From NCBI RefSeq assembly GCF_017654315.1, contig NZ_CP072203.1:4092001-4156000 (forward strand): a stretch of DNA of 64,000 nt, in the 5' to 3' direction. The notes beneath the pieces were generated by a model, which had not been told where the DNA came from, made no database searches, and was given only the letters and a program-made list of their open reading frames with translations. The translations under genes and the position numbers were made by a program. This document shows positions 8,991-19,422 of this stretch, in pieces (the stretch's first letter is position 1; each line of letters begins with the position of its first letter). This DNA is from Gordonia polyisoprenivorans (GTDB taxonomy: Bacteria; Actinomycetota; Actinomycetes; Mycobacteriales; Mycobacteriaceae).

Positions 8991-9754
8991 CGGTCGATCC
9001 AGATGACCGACGCCAGCCGACCAGTCGGCGCACCGCGCCGGTGACTGAACAGACCGGTGTCGGAGATGGTGCACCGCGGGTCGACGGCCACCGAATTCAC
9101 TCCGACGGCCAGCAACTGCCGCCGGATTCCGGCGCGCAGATCGAGACCAGCGGTGCCCTTCGCGGTCCGGCACGCACTGCCGGGCAGATGCTCCTCGACG
9201 TCGCGCTGCATCGCGTCGGGCACCTCATAGCGGTCACCTCCGGCCGCCGGGCCGAGAAAGGCCCCGATGCGTTCGGGACGCGCGCCGAGCCGGATCATCG
9301 CGCGCAGGGTGGCCGGCACGATGCCGATACGGGCACCGACGCGGCCGGCATGGACACCGGCGATGACACCGGCCTCGTCGTCGCTGAGCAACACCGGCAC
9401 ACAATCGGCCGAGAGCACCGCCAGGGCCACCCCGGGCAGGGCGGTGACCAGTGCGTCGGTGGCCGGCACGCGGATCGAGGGGCCCACCTTCTCGACATCG
9501 GGCGAGGTGAACGTCGACTCGTCGACCACGGTCACGTTGCGGCTGTGGATCTGCTCCATCCACACCACCCGGGACTCGTCCACCCCGATCTGGCGGGCCA
9601 GACGCGAACGATTGGCCGCGACCGCTGCCGGGTCGTCGCCGACGTGATCGCCGAGATTGAAACTGTCGTAAGGCGCCTGCGAGCTGCCGCCGGCGCGGGT
9701 GGTGACCACCCGACGCACCCGGGCCGCCGTCGCCGGTCCGCCGGTCCCACCCAT
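8987..9754 (-). CDS. pgeF: Peptidoglycan editing factor, laccase-domain (YfiH/PgeF)
   Basis: 255 residues, full length for the multicopper-polyphenol-oxidase-like family now known to act as a purine nucleoside or peptidoglycan-precursor editing enzyme. The metal-site residues are visible: H70 in WMEQIHSRN, C118 in LSADCVPVLL, H135 in AGVHAGRVG. In E. coli PgeF prevents misincorporation of L-Ser in place of L-Ala in UDP-MurNAc peptides, which suits a place beside the mur genes. It begins almost directly (2 nt) after the ftsZ stop and overlaps yggS by four bases, so all three are probably cotranscribed. Confidence 0.9.
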   Translation of the reverse strand: MGGTGGPATAARVRRVVTTRAGGSSQAPYDSFNLGDHVGDDPAAVAANRSRLARQIGVDESRVVWMEQIHSRNVTVVDESTFTSPDVEKVGPSIRVPATDALVTALPGVALAVLSADCVPVLLSDDEAGVIAGVHAGRVGARIGIVPATLRAMIRLGARPERIGAFLGPAAGGDRYEVPDAMQRDVEEHLPGSACRTAKGTAGLDLRAGIRRQLLAVGVNSVAVDPRCTISDTGLFSHRRGAPTGRLASVIWIDR

Positions 9755-9756
9755 GA

Positions 9757-10926
9757 CTATCGCTTCATGAAGGAGGGCACATCGACGTCGTCGTCGTCGA
9801 GGGTCACGTTGTTGCGACGCGGCCGCTCCGGCGTCGACGACGAGGCGAAGGGATCGCCCTGGCCGGACGGCATCTCGCCGAACAGCGGGTCGTTCTTCGC
9901 CGGTCGGGACACGTCTCCGGCCTGCGCGGCGCCGACCTTGCCCGCTCCGGCAGCCGGGGCATCGGCACGCTTGCGCGGCGAGCCGCCGTCGAATCCGGCG
10001 GCGATGACGGTCACCCGGACCTCGTCACCGAGGTTGTCGTCGATCACCGTGCCGAAGATGATGTTCGCGTCCTCGTGGGCGGCCTCCTGGACCTGGGTCG
10101 CGGCGTTGTGGATCTCGAACAGACCGAGGTCACTGCCACCGGCGATCGAGATGAGCACGCCACGCGCACCTTCCATCGACGCCTCGAGCAACGGCGAGTT
10201 GATCGCCGACTCGGCGGCCTTCTTCGCTCGGTCCTCGCCGCGCGAGGAGCCGATCCCCATCAGGGCGCTACCCGCATCGCTCATGACGCCCTTGACGTCG
10301 GCGAAGTCGACGTTGATCAGCCCCGGGGTAGTGATCAGGTCGGTGATGCCCTGGACACCGTTGAGGAGCACCTCGTCGGCGCTGCGGAAGGCATCCATCA
10401 GGCTCACCTGGGCGTCACCGAGCTGCAGCAGACGGTCGTTGGGGATGACGATCAGGGTGTCGCAGGATTCGCGCAGCGCGGTGATCCCGGCCTCGGCCTG
10501 GCCGCCGCGGCGCTTGCCCTCGAACGCGAACGGCCGGGTCACCACGCCGACGGTCAGCGCGCCGAGCTTGCGGGCGATCTGGGCCACCACCGGTGCGCCA
10601 CCGGTGCCGGTGCCGCCGCCCTCTCCCGCGGTCACGAAGACCATGTCGGCGCCCTTGAGGAGCTCCTCGATCTCGTCGCGGGCGTCCTCGGCCGCGCGCC
10701 GGCCGACCTCGGGATCGGCCCCGGCGCCGAGCCCGCGGGTCGAGTCACGTCCGACGTCGAGTTTGACGTCGGCGTCGCTCATCAACAGCGCCTGGGCGTC
10801 GGTGTTGATGGCGATGAACTCCACCCCCTTGAGCCCCTGCTCGATCATGCGGTTCACGGCGTTGACGCCGCCGCCGCCGATGCCGACGACCTTGATCACG
10901 GCCAGGTAGTTGTGCGGTGGCGTCAT
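9757..10926 (-). CDS. ftsZ: Cell division GTPase FtsZ
   Basis: Tubulin-like GTPase forming the Z-ring; 389 residues. The nucleotide pocket includes [14 protein letters not shown] (about 14-27) and the tubulin signature GGGTGTGG (103-110). The T7 loop region is [11 protein letters not shown]. After the globular domain (to about 315) comes a disordered linker, then the conserved C-terminal peptide [13 protein letters not shown], which binds SepF and FtsW. ATG at 10926 is preceded by a purine-rich AGGAAGG. In mycobacteria ftsZ is expressed partly from promoters in the ftsQ-ftsZ gap; here that gap is 10927-11110. Confidence 0.98.
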   Translation of the reverse strand: MTPPHNYLAVIKVVGIGGGGVNAVNRMIEQGLKGVEFIAINTDAQALLMSDADVKLDVGRDSTRGLGAGADPEVGRRAAEDARDEIEELLKGADMVFVTAGEGGGTGTGGAPVVAQIARKLGALTVGVVTRPFAFEGKRRGGQAEAGITALRESCDTLIVIPNDRLLQLGDAQVSLMDAFRSADEVLLNGVQGITDLITTPGLINVDFADVKGVMSDAGSALMGIGSSRGEDRAKKAAESAINSPLLEASMEGARGVLISIAGGSDLGLFEIHNAATQVQEAAHEDANIIFGTVIDDNLGDEVRVTVIAAGFDGGSPRKRADAPAAGAGKVGAAQAGDVSRPAKNDPLFGEMPSGQGDPFASSSTPERPRRNNVTLDDDDVDVPSFMKR

Positions 10927-11110
10927 GACGCTCGCCTTCCTCTTGTCGATCGCGAAACCCTAAACCTCAACCATAGATTCAGAGTTATGTCAAGTAGTGA
11001 TGTTGGGATTGACGCTAGGCATCACCACCCCGGTGGGCCAGCAGGTGGCCCGGCGTGTCGCCAAACTCGTGTCCTCCGACACCGATTCGCACGGCGTCGA
11101 CACCGGATTC

Positions 11111-11809
11111 TCAGCGAAAGGCGGGAAAATTCGGCGCCGAGACGTTGTACTCGGTCGCCTTCTGGCTGAGCAGGTAGCCGAGCGTGCGCGCCTTCTCGTC
11201 GTTGCGGGTGTCGTCACCCCAGATGACCTTGCGGTCACCGGTCAACGCGAATTCGATGTCCACCGGCGAATTCGCGATCACCCTGAGCACGAGCCCCGAC
11301 AACTGCGGAGGCAGGCCCGCGGTCACCCCGAGCGCAGCGCGCGTCGTCGGATCGGCCGGACCGGGCGTCGCGGTCTGCAGCACCGGGAGTTTCTTGATCT
11401 CCGGCGGAATCGAGGAGTTCGGGTACGTCAGGTACCCCACCCCGGACCGGTCGAGCACGTGCACCTTGTCTCCGTCGGGAACCACCGCGACCGGCACCCG
11501 CTCGGTGACGGTGATCTGCAGGGTCGAGGGATAACCGCGCTGCACCCGCGCCGAGGCGATCGACGGGATGGCCGCGATCCGCCTGGCCACCGCCTCGGTG
11601 TCGACCTGCAGCAGTGGCGTCCCGGGAGCCACCGCGGCGGCATCGAGGATCTGCGCCCCCGGAACGGTCCGGTTGTCACTGATCTCGGTGTTGCGCACCG
11701 ACATCAACGGCGTCAGGTAGGCGATGAGCACCAGACCCACGACCACCACGGCGGTCAGGACCACGCCGAGAACGATCCGCGGACGACGACGCTGCGGCAG
11801 GACACGCAT
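11111..11809 (-). CDS. ftsQ: Cell division protein FtsQ
   Basis: 232 residues: short basic cytoplasmic tail, one membrane helix (about 12-33, VLGVVLTAVVVVGLVLIAYL), a POTRA domain (about 35-105; VRNTEISDNRTVPGAQI to VTERVPVAVV) and the beta domain that recruits FtsB/FtsL. ATG at 11809 overlaps the murC stop by one base (TGATG), giving coupled translation. The 184-bp gap to ftsZ (10927-11110) is the only substantial spacer between murG and yggS and is a natural place for extra ftsZ promoters. Confidence 0.93.
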   Translation of the reverse strand: MRVLPQRRRPRIVLGVVLTAVVVVGLVLIAYLTPLMSVRNTEISDNRTVPGAQILDAAAVAPGTPLLQVDTEAVARRIAAIPSIASARVQRGYPSTLQITVTERVPVAVVPDGDKVHVLDRSGVGYLTYPNSSIPPEIKKLPVLQTATPGPADPTTRAALGVTAGLPPQLSGLVLRVIANSPVDIEFALTGDRKVIWGDDTRNDEKARTLGYLLSQKATEYNVSAPNFPAFR

Positions 11810-13503
11810 CAGCGCTCACCGCCGCCCGTTTCCCCGGCATCGGCAGCACGATCCCCGCCGGACCCGCGATGTGCGAGGGCGGCCAGGATTTCCGGGCCCT
11901 GCATGGTGATGTCGCCCGCGCCGAGGGTCAGCACCACATCCCCCGGTCGCACCAACCCGGCCACCGTGGCGGCAAGTGCGGACAGATCGGGCTCGAAGCG
12001 TGCCGCACGCGCCATCCGCTCGACGATCATCCGGCCGCTGACACCGGGTACCGGCTGCTCTCGTGCCCCGTACACGTCGGCGACCACCACCGCATCGGCG
12101 AGGTCGAGCGCGGCAGCGAATTCGTCGGCGAATTCCTCTGTGCGCGAATACAAGTGGGGCTGGAATACTGCGACGACGCGGCGTCGGCGCCCGGACTCGT
12201 CGCCGTCGACCATGGCGCGCGCGGCCGTGAGTACCGCGGCCACCTCCGTCGGATGATGGGCGTAGTCGTCGAAGACCTCGACCACTCCCCCAGCCGTCGA
12301 ACCCCGCTCGGCGGCCTCTCCGCCCTCGGCACCATCGTCGTCGAGGCCCACGCGACCCTTGAATTCGAATCGCCGGCGCACACCGGCGAACGCCTCGATA
12401 CCCGCGATCACCGCCGAGAGATCACCGCCCGCACACGTGGCGGCGACGATCGCGGCAATCGCATTGCGCGCCATGTGGATTCCCGGGATCGTCAATGCCA
12501 CCGAGCGATCCACGGAGCCGTCCGGCGCCGACGCCTCGGGCTCCACCGACCCGGCACCGACGACCGGCGCACCGAAGCGCACACCGATCTCACTGCCGGC
12601 CGCCGTCGGCGCCCACGACGTCATCGTCGCCACCACCCGCACACCGTCGGGAACCTCCACCTCCGGCGCGCCGTAACCCAGCACCGACACGCCACGCCAA
12701 GTCAGGGACGCCGCACACCGCTGTGCGAGCGCAGCGGCGCCCGGATCGTCGAGACACACCACCAGCGATCCACCCGGCTTGATCCGCGCGACGAACTCGT
12801 CGAACACCGCGACATAGCGTTCGACCGTGCCGAAGAAGTCGAGATGATCGACCTCGATGTTGGTGACCACCACGATGTCCGGGACGTATTCGAGTAGCGA
12901 GCCGTCACTCTCGTCGGCCTCGGCCACGAACACCGACCCGCTGCCGTGATGGGCGTTGGTACCCGACTCGTTGAGCTCACCACCGATCGCGAACGACGGA
13001 TCGAGGCCACAATGCTGTAGCGCCACCACCGTCATCGAGGTGGTCGAGGTCTTGCCGTGCGTGCCCGCGATCAGCACCGACCGATACCCGACCATCAACT
13101 CCGCCAGCACATGCGGACGCAACAGGATCGGAATCCGGCGCGATCGCGCGGCAACGAGTTCCGGATTGGTCTTCGGGATCGCGGCATGCGTCGTGACCAC
13201 CACCGACGGACCGCCGGGAATCTGGTCGAGCGCCGAGGGATCGTGCCCCACCTGGATCAGGGCCCCGCGGGTGCGCAACGCCAGGATGCCGCGACTGCTC
13301 TTGGCGTCGGACCCCGACACCTGCGAGCCCCGCGCGAGCAGGATGCGCGCCAGACCCGACATCCCCGCGCCACCGATCCCGACCATGTGGACACGGCGCA
13401 GGTGGTCGGGCAGCTCACCGACCACCGACCCCGAGACATCGCCGGTCATCGGTTCACCTCCATCGCCGGATCCCGCACGAGAACTCACGTCGGCACCAGA
13501 CAT
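11809..13503 (-). CDS. murC: UDP-N-acetylmuramate--L-alanine ligase
   Basis: Adds L-Ala to UDP-MurNAc using ATP. The N-terminal Rossmann domain begins [19 protein letters not shown]. The ATP loop is [12 protein letters not shown]. The C-terminal domain carries [10 protein letters not shown] and HLYSRTEEF. At about 564 residues it is longer than typical MurC (about 490). The excess is an N-terminal extension and two acidic or low-complexity insertions (around [14 protein letters not shown] and [19 protein letters not shown]). ATG at 13503 is preferred because GGGGAG precedes it by 5 nt. A GTG at 13524 overlaps the murG stop (GTGA) without a ribosome-binding site and would add seven residues. 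Confidence 0.93.
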   Translation of the reverse strand: MSGADVSSRAGSGDGGEPMTGDVSGSVVGELPDHLRRVHMVGIGGAGMSGLARILLARGSQVSGSDAKSSRGILALRTRGALIQVGHDPSALDQIPGGPSVVVTTHAAIPKTNPELVAARSRRIPILLRPHVLAELMVGYRSVLIAGTHGKTSTTSMTVVALQHCGLDPSFAIGGELNESGTNAHHGSGSVFVAEADESDGSLLEYVPDIVVVTNIEVDHLDFFGTVERYVAVFDEFVARIKPGGSLVVCLDDPGAAALAQRCAASLTWRGVSVLGYGAPEVEVPDGVRVVATMTSWAPTAAGSEIGVRFGAPVVGAGSVEPEASAPDGSVDRSVALTIPGIHMARNAIAAIVAATCAGGDLSAVIAGIEAFAGVRRRFEFKGRVGLDDDGAEGGEAAERGSTAGGVVEVFDDYAHHPTEVAAVLTAARAMVDGDESGRRRRVVAVFQPHLYSRTEEFADEFAAALDLADAVVVADVYGAREQPVPGVSGRMIVERMARAARFEPDLSALAATVAGLVRPGDVVLTLGAGDITMQGPEILAALAHRGSGGDRAADAGETGGGER

Positions 13504-13520
13504 GCCGACTCCCCAATTGT

Positions 13521-14738
13521 TCACTGCTCAGGCGTCGAAAGCGGCGAACGAAACGCGGCCGACAGCGGCTTGCGATGCTCACCGGCGCGAAAACGTGCAG
13601 CCAGGTCCAACGCCGCCCGCGCCACCTCGGTCGCCGCGTCGCGGTGTCCCGTACCCGCCGCCGCCGCCGACATCGCCGCCAACCGTTCCGGATCCGACAG
13701 CAGCGCGGGTACCTCCCGCGCCACCCAGGCGCTGGTGAGATCGTCGTTGTCCACGAGCAGCCCGCCGCCCGCACGCACCACCGGCAGCGCGTTGAGCCGC
13801 TGCTCCCCATTGCCGTGCGGCAACGGCACATAGATCGCCGGAAGCCCGGTCGCCGACACCTCGGCCACCGTCATCGCACCCGAGCGGCACACGACGAGGT
13901 CGGCCGCGGCATACGCGAGATCCATCCGCTTGAGATATCCGACACCGCGATACGGCGGTGCCCCCGCAGGCGAGACCGGATCGATCGAGTTCTTCGGCCC
14001 GTACGCGTGTAGGACACCGATGCCCGCCCGACCCAACGCCTCGGCCGCACCGGCCACCGCCGCATTCAACTGCGCCGCACCCTGCGAGCCGCCGAACACC
14101 AGCAGCGTCGGAGCGTCCTCGTCGAGACCGAAGTAATGACGAGCCTTGGCGCGCAACGCCATCCGATCCAACTCGGCGATCTGCCCGCGCACCGGGATAC
14201 CGACCACCCGCGCATCGGCGAGCCCCGAACCGTCCACCGCCGCGAGCACCACATCGGCGAACCGAGCACCCACCTTGTTGGCGATCCCCGCACTGGCATT
14301 CGCCTCGTGGATCACCACCGGCAACCGCCGCTTGCCCCGCAGATGCGCCTGCGCCGCGAGATACGCCGGAATCGACACATAACCACCGAACCCGACGACC
14401 ACGTCGGCATCCACCGCCGCCAACGCCTTACGCGCCGCAGCCACCGACCGCGCAAGTCGCAGCGGGGTCTTCGCCAACTCGACGCCCGGCTTCCGCGGCA
14501 ACGGCACCGGCGGGATCAACGACAACTCGTAACCACGCTCGGGAACCAGCGTCGTCTCCAGCCCGCGACTCGTGCCCAACGCGGTGATCCTCGCCTGCGG
14601 ATCCAGCCGCCGCACCGCATCGGCGACCGCCAACGCGGGCTCGATGTGCCCGGCGGTACCGCCACCGGCCACGACCACCGAGAGCGGGCGAGAATCCGAT
14701 CCCTCGGCCCGGGCAGCACCCTGCTCCTGTGATTCCAT
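13521..14738 (-). CDS. murG: UDP-GlcNAc--undecaprenyl-PP-MurNAc-pentapeptide GlcNAc transferase
   Basis: GT28 enzyme on the inner membrane face that converts lipid I to lipid II; 405 residues. The N-terminal glycine-rich loop is [22 protein letters not shown] (about 20-42). The second loop is [15 protein letters not shown], and the UDP-GlcNAc/diphosphate region ends [28 protein letters not shown]. Start is ATG at 14738 with a 19-residue nonconserved lead. It is separated from ftsW by 84 bases, and its stop overlaps or abuts the murC start, so murG and murC are probably coupled. Confidence 0.95.
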   Translation of the reverse strand: MESQEQGAARAEGSDSRPLSVVVAGGGTAGHIEPALAVADAVRRLDPQARITALGTSRGLETTLVPERGYELSLIPPVPLPRKPGVELAKTPLRLARSVAAARKALAAVDADVVVGFGGYVSIPAYLAAQAHLRGKRRLPVVIHEANASAGIANKVGARFADVVLAAVDGSGLADARVVGIPVRGQIAELDRMALRAKARHYFGLDEDAPTLLVFGGSQGAAQLNAAVAGAAEALGRAGIGVLHAYGPKNSIDPVSPAGAPPYRGVGYLKRMDLAYAAADLVVCRSGAMTVAEVSATGLPAIYVPLPHGNGEQRLNALPVVRAGGGLLVDNDDLTSAWVAREVPALLSDPERLAAMSAAAAGTGHRDAATEVARAALDLAARFRAGEHRKPLSAAFRSPLSTPEQ

Positions 14739-14822
14739 CGCGGGTCGTCAACTCCGTTCCGCCGCCACTCGGCGGTCAACCATCACGTTCAACTACGCAC
14801 GCCGACGCGCCGCACACCCACC

Positions 14823-16682
14823 TCAGCGGCGACGGGCCGAACCACCGGAATAGCCACGCGGCTGCGACCGCGACGGCGTACCCGAATACCCCGACCGGGG
14901 CCGCCACGAATGGCCGGCACCCCGTGAACCAGGCCCGCTCGCTTCGCTCCCGGCGCCCCGAAAACCAGGCCCGCTCGCTTCGCTCCCGGCGCCTGCACGA
15001 TACCTGCCGGCGCCCCGCATCGCCCCCGCCGGGCGCATCGTCGCCTCCGCGGCAGCAGCCGACCTGCGACCAGCCGGCAGCACCCGGCGCCACACCGGTC
15101 GCTTGGCCTCCGGCGTCGGAGCCGGACCACGGCCCGGACCCGGCCGGCCGCGACGCACCGGCGCGGGCGCTGAGCCGGACCCCGAACGCCGTACATCGAG
15201 TCGATCACGCAGTACCTCGGCGCGAGAAGGCTTGTAGGCCACCGGAGTCGGCAGCCGCAGGATGCGACCCAGCCGCCCGGGCCTACTCGTCGACAACGCC
15301 ACCACCGCTTCCGGTTCATGACGGGCCGCGTTGGCCAACAACCCGAGCATCGCCAACACCGTCAGCGTCGACGTACCGCCCGCCGACAACAACGGCAACT
15401 GGATGCCGGTCACCGGCAGTAGGCCGATCACATATCCGATGTTGATCAGCGCCTGCGTGGTGATCAACACAGTGATCGTCGCCGTCATCAACCGCAGGAA
15501 CGGATCGGTCGACCGGTGGGCGATGCGCAGACCGACGAAGGTGAAGATCACGAACAGTGCCACCACCAGCAGACCGCCGATGAGACCGAGTTCCTCACCG
15601 ATGATCGCGAAGATGAAGTCGTTGTGCGCGTTGGGCAGATAGTTCCATTTGGCGCGACTCTGCCCGAGCCCCACCCCGAACACACCGCCGTTGGCCAGGG
15701 CGTAGGTCGCCTGACGTGCCTGATATCCGGCACCCTGCGGATCGTCGATACCGCCGAGGAAACTCATCACGCGCTGCGAGCGATAGCCCTCGACCAGAGC
15801 CAGCACGATCGCGATACCCGCACCGGTCAGCGCGAATGCGGAGAACACCTTGATCGGCAGACCCGCGAACCACAGCAGGGTGCCGATGATGATCGCGATG
15901 GTGATCGTGGTCGACAGGTTCGGCTCGAGGATGATCAGCAGACAGATCAACAGACCGACCGGCAACAACGGGATCAACAGTTCCTTCAGCGGGGCGTTGT
16001 CCCGACGACGCGACGCCAGCAGATGCGCTCCCCAGACACAGAGCGCCACCTTGACCAGCTCCGACGGCTGCACCGACAGCCCCGAGATGACAAACCAGCG
16101 TCGAGCACCCTGGCTGAGCGTGCCCACCCCGGGGATCAGCACCAACGCCAGCAGCACCGTGGTGACCACCATCAGGGGCGCGGCCATCCGACGCAACAAC
16201 CGCACCGGAAGTCGCAACGTGAGGTAGAAGACCACGACGCCGAGCAGCGCGAAGACGACCTGCGTGGCGAACAGGCCGTAGGCCGACCCGTCCTGCGAAT
16301 AGCCCTCCACCGACGACGCCGAGAGCACCATTACCAGCCCGAACGCCGTCAACAGGAACGCCATGGTCAGGATGAGGTGGTACGACGCGAGCGGGCGGCC
16401 GAGCAAACTGCGCGTACCCTCCGCGATCGTCGACAACGCGGTACCGATCATCTCGACCGGACCGGCGTGCGTCCGCGTGTCGGAGGCTCGCGCATCCGCT
16501 CGCGACCGCGAGCGTCGCGTCGAGGGCGTCGTCTCCCCATTCGCGGCCCGGTCGTTCGCAGCCCTGTCGTTCGCGGCCCCGTCGTTCGCAACACCGTCGG
16601 CGTCGGTGTGCGAGTGCACATCCGGGTCGTCGGTGGGCGCGTCGGCATCGTCGGACGATAGGTCCGTCGACGCGGCGCTCAT
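14823..16682 (-). CDS. ftsW: Septal SEDS peptidoglycan polymerase FtsW
   Basis: SEDS glycosyltransferase that polymerises lipid II with its PBP partner FtsI; 619 residues against about 400 in E. coli. The SEDS core, with about ten helices, covers roughly 95-490 (LTMAFLLTAFGLVMVLSAS; YLPNAHNDFIFAIIGEELG; INIGYVIGLLPVTGIQLPLLSAGG). The extra length is an N-terminal tail of about 90 residues built on AANDR/AANDG 5-mers, and a 130-residue basic, Gly/Pro/Arg-rich C-terminal tail. That tail contains a 12-residue duplication GAGSEASGPG. Both tails are cytoplasmic; mycobacterial FtsW tails bind FtsZ and FtsI. ATG at 16682 overlaps the murD stop as ATGA. Confidence 0.95.
   Translation of the reverse strand: MSAASTDLSSDDADAPTDDPDVHSHTDADGVANDGAANDRAANDRAANGETTPSTRRSRSRADARASDTRTHAGPVEMIGTALSTIAEGTRSLLGRPLASYHLILTMAFLLTAFGLVMVLSASSVEGYSQDGSAYGLFATQVVFALLGVVVFYLTLRLPVRLLRRMAAPLMVVTTVLLALVLIPGVGTLSQGARRWFVISGLSVQPSELVKVALCVWGAHLLASRRRDNAPLKELLIPLLPVGLLICLLIILEPNLSTTITIAIIIGTLLWFAGLPIKVFSAFALTGAGIAIVLALVEGYRSQRVMSFLGGIDDPQGAGYQARQATYALANGGVFGVGLGQSRAKWNYLPNAHNDFIFAIIGEELGLIGGLLVVALFVIFTFVGLRIAHRSTDPFLRLMTATITVLITTQALINIGYVIGLLPVTGIQLPLLSAGGTSTLTVLAMLGLLANAARHEPEAVVALSTSRPGRLGRILRLPTPVAYKPSRAEVLRDRLDVRRSGSGSAPAPVRRGRPGPGRGPAPTPEAKRPVWRRVLPAGRRSAAAAEATMRPAGAMRGAGRYRAGAGSEASGPGFRGAGSEASGPGSRGAGHSWRPRSGYSGTPSRSQPRGYSGGSARRR
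14927..14993. repeat. 31-bp direct repeat, 36-bp period, inside ftsW tail; contains a dispersed-type palindromic core
   Basis: The sequence starting aaccaggcccgctcgcttc and ending tcccggcgcc occurs at 14927-14957 and again at 14963-14993. The core gctcgcttcgctc is a quasi-palindrome (gagcgaagcgagc on the other strand) of the kind found as short dispersed repeats in many actinobacterial genomes. It encodes GAGSEASGPG twice near the FtsW C-terminus, in frame. Confidence 0.85.
16540..16599. repeat. 15-bp coding tandem repeat (x4) in ftsW N-terminal tail
   Basis: Four adjacent 15-bp units of the form ttcgcrgccc-gtcg (16540-16554, 16555-16569, 16570-16584, 16585-16599) encode the AND(G/R)A pentapeptides before the first FtsW helix. 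Copy-number change keeps the frame. Confidence 0.85.
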
Positions 16683-18304
16683 CGCCGCTGCGCCTGCTCG
16701 TCGACAGCTCCGTCCCCGGCGGTGAGCGACCGCGCGGCGTCGGCGAAGGTATCTCCGCGGCGGCCGTAGCCGGCGAACATGTCCAGCGACGCGGCCGCGG
16801 GCGCCAGCAGGATCGCGTCAGGACGATCCTCGCCTCGGCATTCGGCGGCGAGGGCCCACGCGAGGTGGACGGCGCGATCCATCACCGCCACGGCGGCGTC
16901 GGCCGGTGCCGGTGCGGACGACCCATCGGAGATGGCCGGGGCGTCCGGAGCTGCGGGCACATCAACACCCGCCGGGAAGGAGAGCTCTCGCTGTACGGTC
17001 ACGCAGCCATCGTCCCCTGTGAACACTGTGACAGTTGGGACTTCTGGGGCGTGTCGCGCGATCGCTGCGACAACCAACCCGCGATCGCGCCCGATCGCGA
17101 CGACGCCCGCGAGGCGATCGCCGACGGCTTCGAGCATGCTCGCCAGCGAGGCGCCCTTGAGCAGACCGCCGGCGATCAGGATCACCCGGCGATGGGCGGC
17201 GATCGCCGCCTGCGCGGCATGCGGATTGGTCGCCTTGGAATCGTCGACGAAGGCGATGCCGTCGAGCTCGGCAACGACCTCACCACGATGTGCGGCCGGT
17301 CGGAACGCCGCCAGTGCCGATCGGATCGCGTCGGGACCCACCCCGATCGACCGGGCCAGCGCCGCGGCGGCCAGGGCGTCGGCCAGCCCGGACGGTCCCG
17401 GTGGCCGGATACCCGTGGCGTCGGCGAGTGTCGTGCCTTCCGCACTCCCGACTCCTGCCATCCCGTCCGCCTCGTCGAACGCCCGGTCGACCAGTACCCC
17501 GTCGCGAACCCCGAGCTCGCCGTCGGCGGGCGCCGACAACGTGAACCCGACCCGTCGGCCCGCGACGGGTAGAGCTGCGGCGACCGGATCGTCGAGTCCG
17601 ACGACCCCGACGGCCCCGTGCAGGGCGATCTGCTTGGCCTGTGCGTAGGCGTCGAAGGACCCATGCCAGTCGAGGTGGTCGTCGGCGACGTTCAGCACCA
17701 CACCGGCACTCGGCGCGATCGACGGCGCCCAATACAACTGGAACGACGAGAGTTCGGCACAGAGCACGTCGACGCGGGGACTCTCGGCCATCGCGTCGAG
17801 CACCGGGAGCCCGATGTTGCCGCACGCCGCGGCCGCACGCCCGGAGGCGGTGACGATGTCGGCGAGCATCGAGGTCGTCGTCGTCTTGCCGTTGGTGCCG
17901 GTGACGACCAGCCAGGTACGCGGGGGTCCGTAGATCCCGGCCGCGTCGAGCCGCCAGGCGAGTTCGACCTCACCCCAGGTGGGGATGCCGGCGGTGTGTG
18001 CGGCGACCGGGAGCGGGTGGTCGGGCGCGAAGCCCGGCGACACGACGACCAGGTCGGTGCGATCGGTCCACGTCGGATCGGCGAGTAGTTCGGTGATGGC
18101 GACCAGCCGAGCCCCGCGGTCGACCATGGCCGAGGCCCCGGCAATCGCCCCCACCCCTGCCGTGGTGACGCGGTCGTCGGCGATGGTGACCTGCGCGCCC
18201 AGATCCAGCAGATGGGCGGCGGCCGACATGCCGGCCGATCCGCCGCCGGCGACGAGTACCGACCGGCCCGGTAGCGCTGCCCCCGGTAGGGGCGTCACAC
18301 CCAT
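16679..18304 (-). CDS. murD: UDP-MurNAc-L-alanine--D-glutamate ligase
   Basis: Adds D-Glu to UDP-MurNAc-L-Ala; 541 residues, longer than the usual 440-490 through low-complexity insertions near FDEADGMAGVGSAEG and the Ala/Asp-rich FPAGVDVPAAPDAPAIS segment. The N-terminal domain starts with SVLVAGGGSAGMSAAAHLL. The ATP loop is VVTGTNGKTTTTSMLADI. The Mg/carbamate-lysine region is SSFQLYWAPSI. The C-terminal motif is FVDDSKATNPHAAQAAI. ATG at 18304 lies 4 nt after the mraY stop with AAGGG upstream. The long ORF from 18361 would overlap mraY heavily and is not supported. Its stop overlaps ftsW ATG. Confidence 0.95.
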   Translation of the reverse strand: MGVTPLPGAALPGRSVLVAGGGSAGMSAAAHLLDLGAQVTIADDRVTTAGVGAIAGASAMVDRGARLVAITELLADPTWTDRTDLVVVSPGFAPDHPLPVAAHTAGIPTWGEVELAWRLDAAGIYGPPRTWLVVTGTNGKTTTTSMLADIVTASGRAAAACGNIGLPVLDAMAESPRVDVLCAELSSFQLYWAPSIAPSAGVVLNVADDHLDWHGSFDAYAQAKQIALHGAVGVVGLDDPVAAALPVAGRRVGFTLSAPADGELGVRDGVLVDRAFDEADGMAGVGSAEGTTLADATGIRPPGPSGLADALAAAALARSIGVGPDAIRSALAAFRPAAHRGEVVAELDGIAFVDDSKATNPHAAQAAIAAHRRVILIAGGLLKGASLASMLEAVGDRLAGVVAIGRDRGLVVAAIARHAPEVPTVTVFTGDDGCVTVQRELSFPAGVDVPAAPDAPAISDGSSAPAPADAAVAVMDRAVHLAWALAAECRGEDRPDAILLAPAAASLDMFAGYGRRGDTFADAARSLTAGDGAVDEQAQRR

Positions 18305-18308
18305 CGTC

Positions 18309-19406
18309 TCAGCCCTTGACGGCGAGGAACTCGCCGTAGAACAGCGAGAGCCCCAGCGCACACGCGATGGCCGTCAGCAGCCAGAATCGGATGATCACCG
18401 TCGTCTCCGCCCAACCGCCGAGCTCGAAGTGGTGATGGAACGGAGCCATGCGGAACACTCGTCGCCCGGTGGTCCGGAAGAACGCGATCTGGATGACCAC
18501 CGAGACGATCTCCGCGACGAACAGGGCGCCGATCACGACAGCGAGCAACTCGGTGCGGGTGGTGATGGACAGCCCGGCGAGCATGCCACCGAGCGCCAGC
18601 GACCCGGTGTCGCCCATGAAGATCTTGGCCGGTGCGGCATTCCACCAGAGGAAGCCCAGGCACGCTCCGCCACCGGCGACCGCGATCAACGCCAGATCCA
18701 GCGGATCTCGCACGTTGTAGCAGCCCTGGGGGATGTCGTTGGCCGGTTTCGCGCCGCCCGAGCAGGCGTTGACGAACTGGAAGAACGCCACCAGCACGTA
18801 GGAGCCGAGCACCATCGCCATCGAACCCGCGGCGAGTCCGTCGAGACCGTCGGTGAAGTTGACGGCGTTCGACCACGCAGCGACCACCAGCCAGACGAAG
18901 ACGACGAAGGCCACCGACACCATGGAGATCGCGTCGATGTCGCGCACGTAGGACAGGTACGGTCCGGCCGGGGTGAGGCCGGAGTTGTTGCGGAACTGCA
19001 GCACCAGGATGCCGAAGAGGATCGCGGCGATGAACTGCCCGATCGATTTGGCGGTCTTGTTGAGGCCGAGGTTGCGATGCTTGCGGATCTTGATGAAGTC
19101 ATCGAGGAATCCGACACCGCCCAATGCGGTCGCGAGTCCCAGCACGAGCAATCCCGATGCGCTCGGCCCGGCGTCGGAGTCCATGAACAACCCGGCCAGG
19201 TGGGCACCGAAATAGCCGGCCCACAGGGCGATGATGATCGCAACGCCGCCCATGGACGGGGTTCCTCGTTTGGTCTGGTGGCTCTGCGGGCCCTCGACCC
19301 GGATCTCCTGACCGAAGCCCTGCCGCGAGAACAGCCGGATCAGCAACGGGGTGAGCATGATCGACACCGCCACCGCGATGGCCCCCGCGATGAGGATCTG
19401 GGTCAC
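18309..19406 (-). CDS. mraY: Phospho-MurNAc-pentapeptide translocase MraY (MurX)
   Basis: Polytopic (about ten helices) enzyme that transfers phospho-MurNAc-pentapeptide to undecaprenyl phosphate to form lipid I; 365 residues, standard length. The family signatures are intact: the Asp-rich [26 protein letters not shown], and the [11 protein letters not shown] loop. GTG at 19406 has GAGG 8 nt upstream. It starts 16 bases after the stop of the murF-like remnant, so its expression does not depend on an intact murF. Confidence 0.96.
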   Translation of the reverse strand: MTQILIAGAIAVAVSIMLTPLLIRLFSRQGFGQEIRVEGPQSHQTKRGTPSMGGVAIIIALWAGYFGAHLAGLFMDSDAGPSASGLLVLGLATALGGVGFLDDFIKIRKHRNLGLNKTAKSIGQFIAAILFGILVLQFRNNSGLTPAGPYLSYVRDIDAISMVSVAFVVFVWLVVAAWSNAVNFTDGLDGLAAGSMAMVLGSYVLVAFFQFVNACSGGAKPANDIPQGCYNVRDPLDLALIAVAGGGACLGFLWWNAAPAKIFMGDTGSLALGGMLAGLSITTRTELLAVVIGALFVAEIVSVVIQIAFFRTTGRRVFRMAPFHHHFELGGWAETTVIIRFWLLTAIACALGLSLFYGEFLAVKG

Positions 19407-19422
19407 CTGAACGTCCTCGCCT

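Noticed and set aside
8762..10909. 715-codon plus-strand ORF opposite pgeF and ftsZ
   Set aside because: Overlaps two well-recognised genes; low-complexity composition and no recognised motif.
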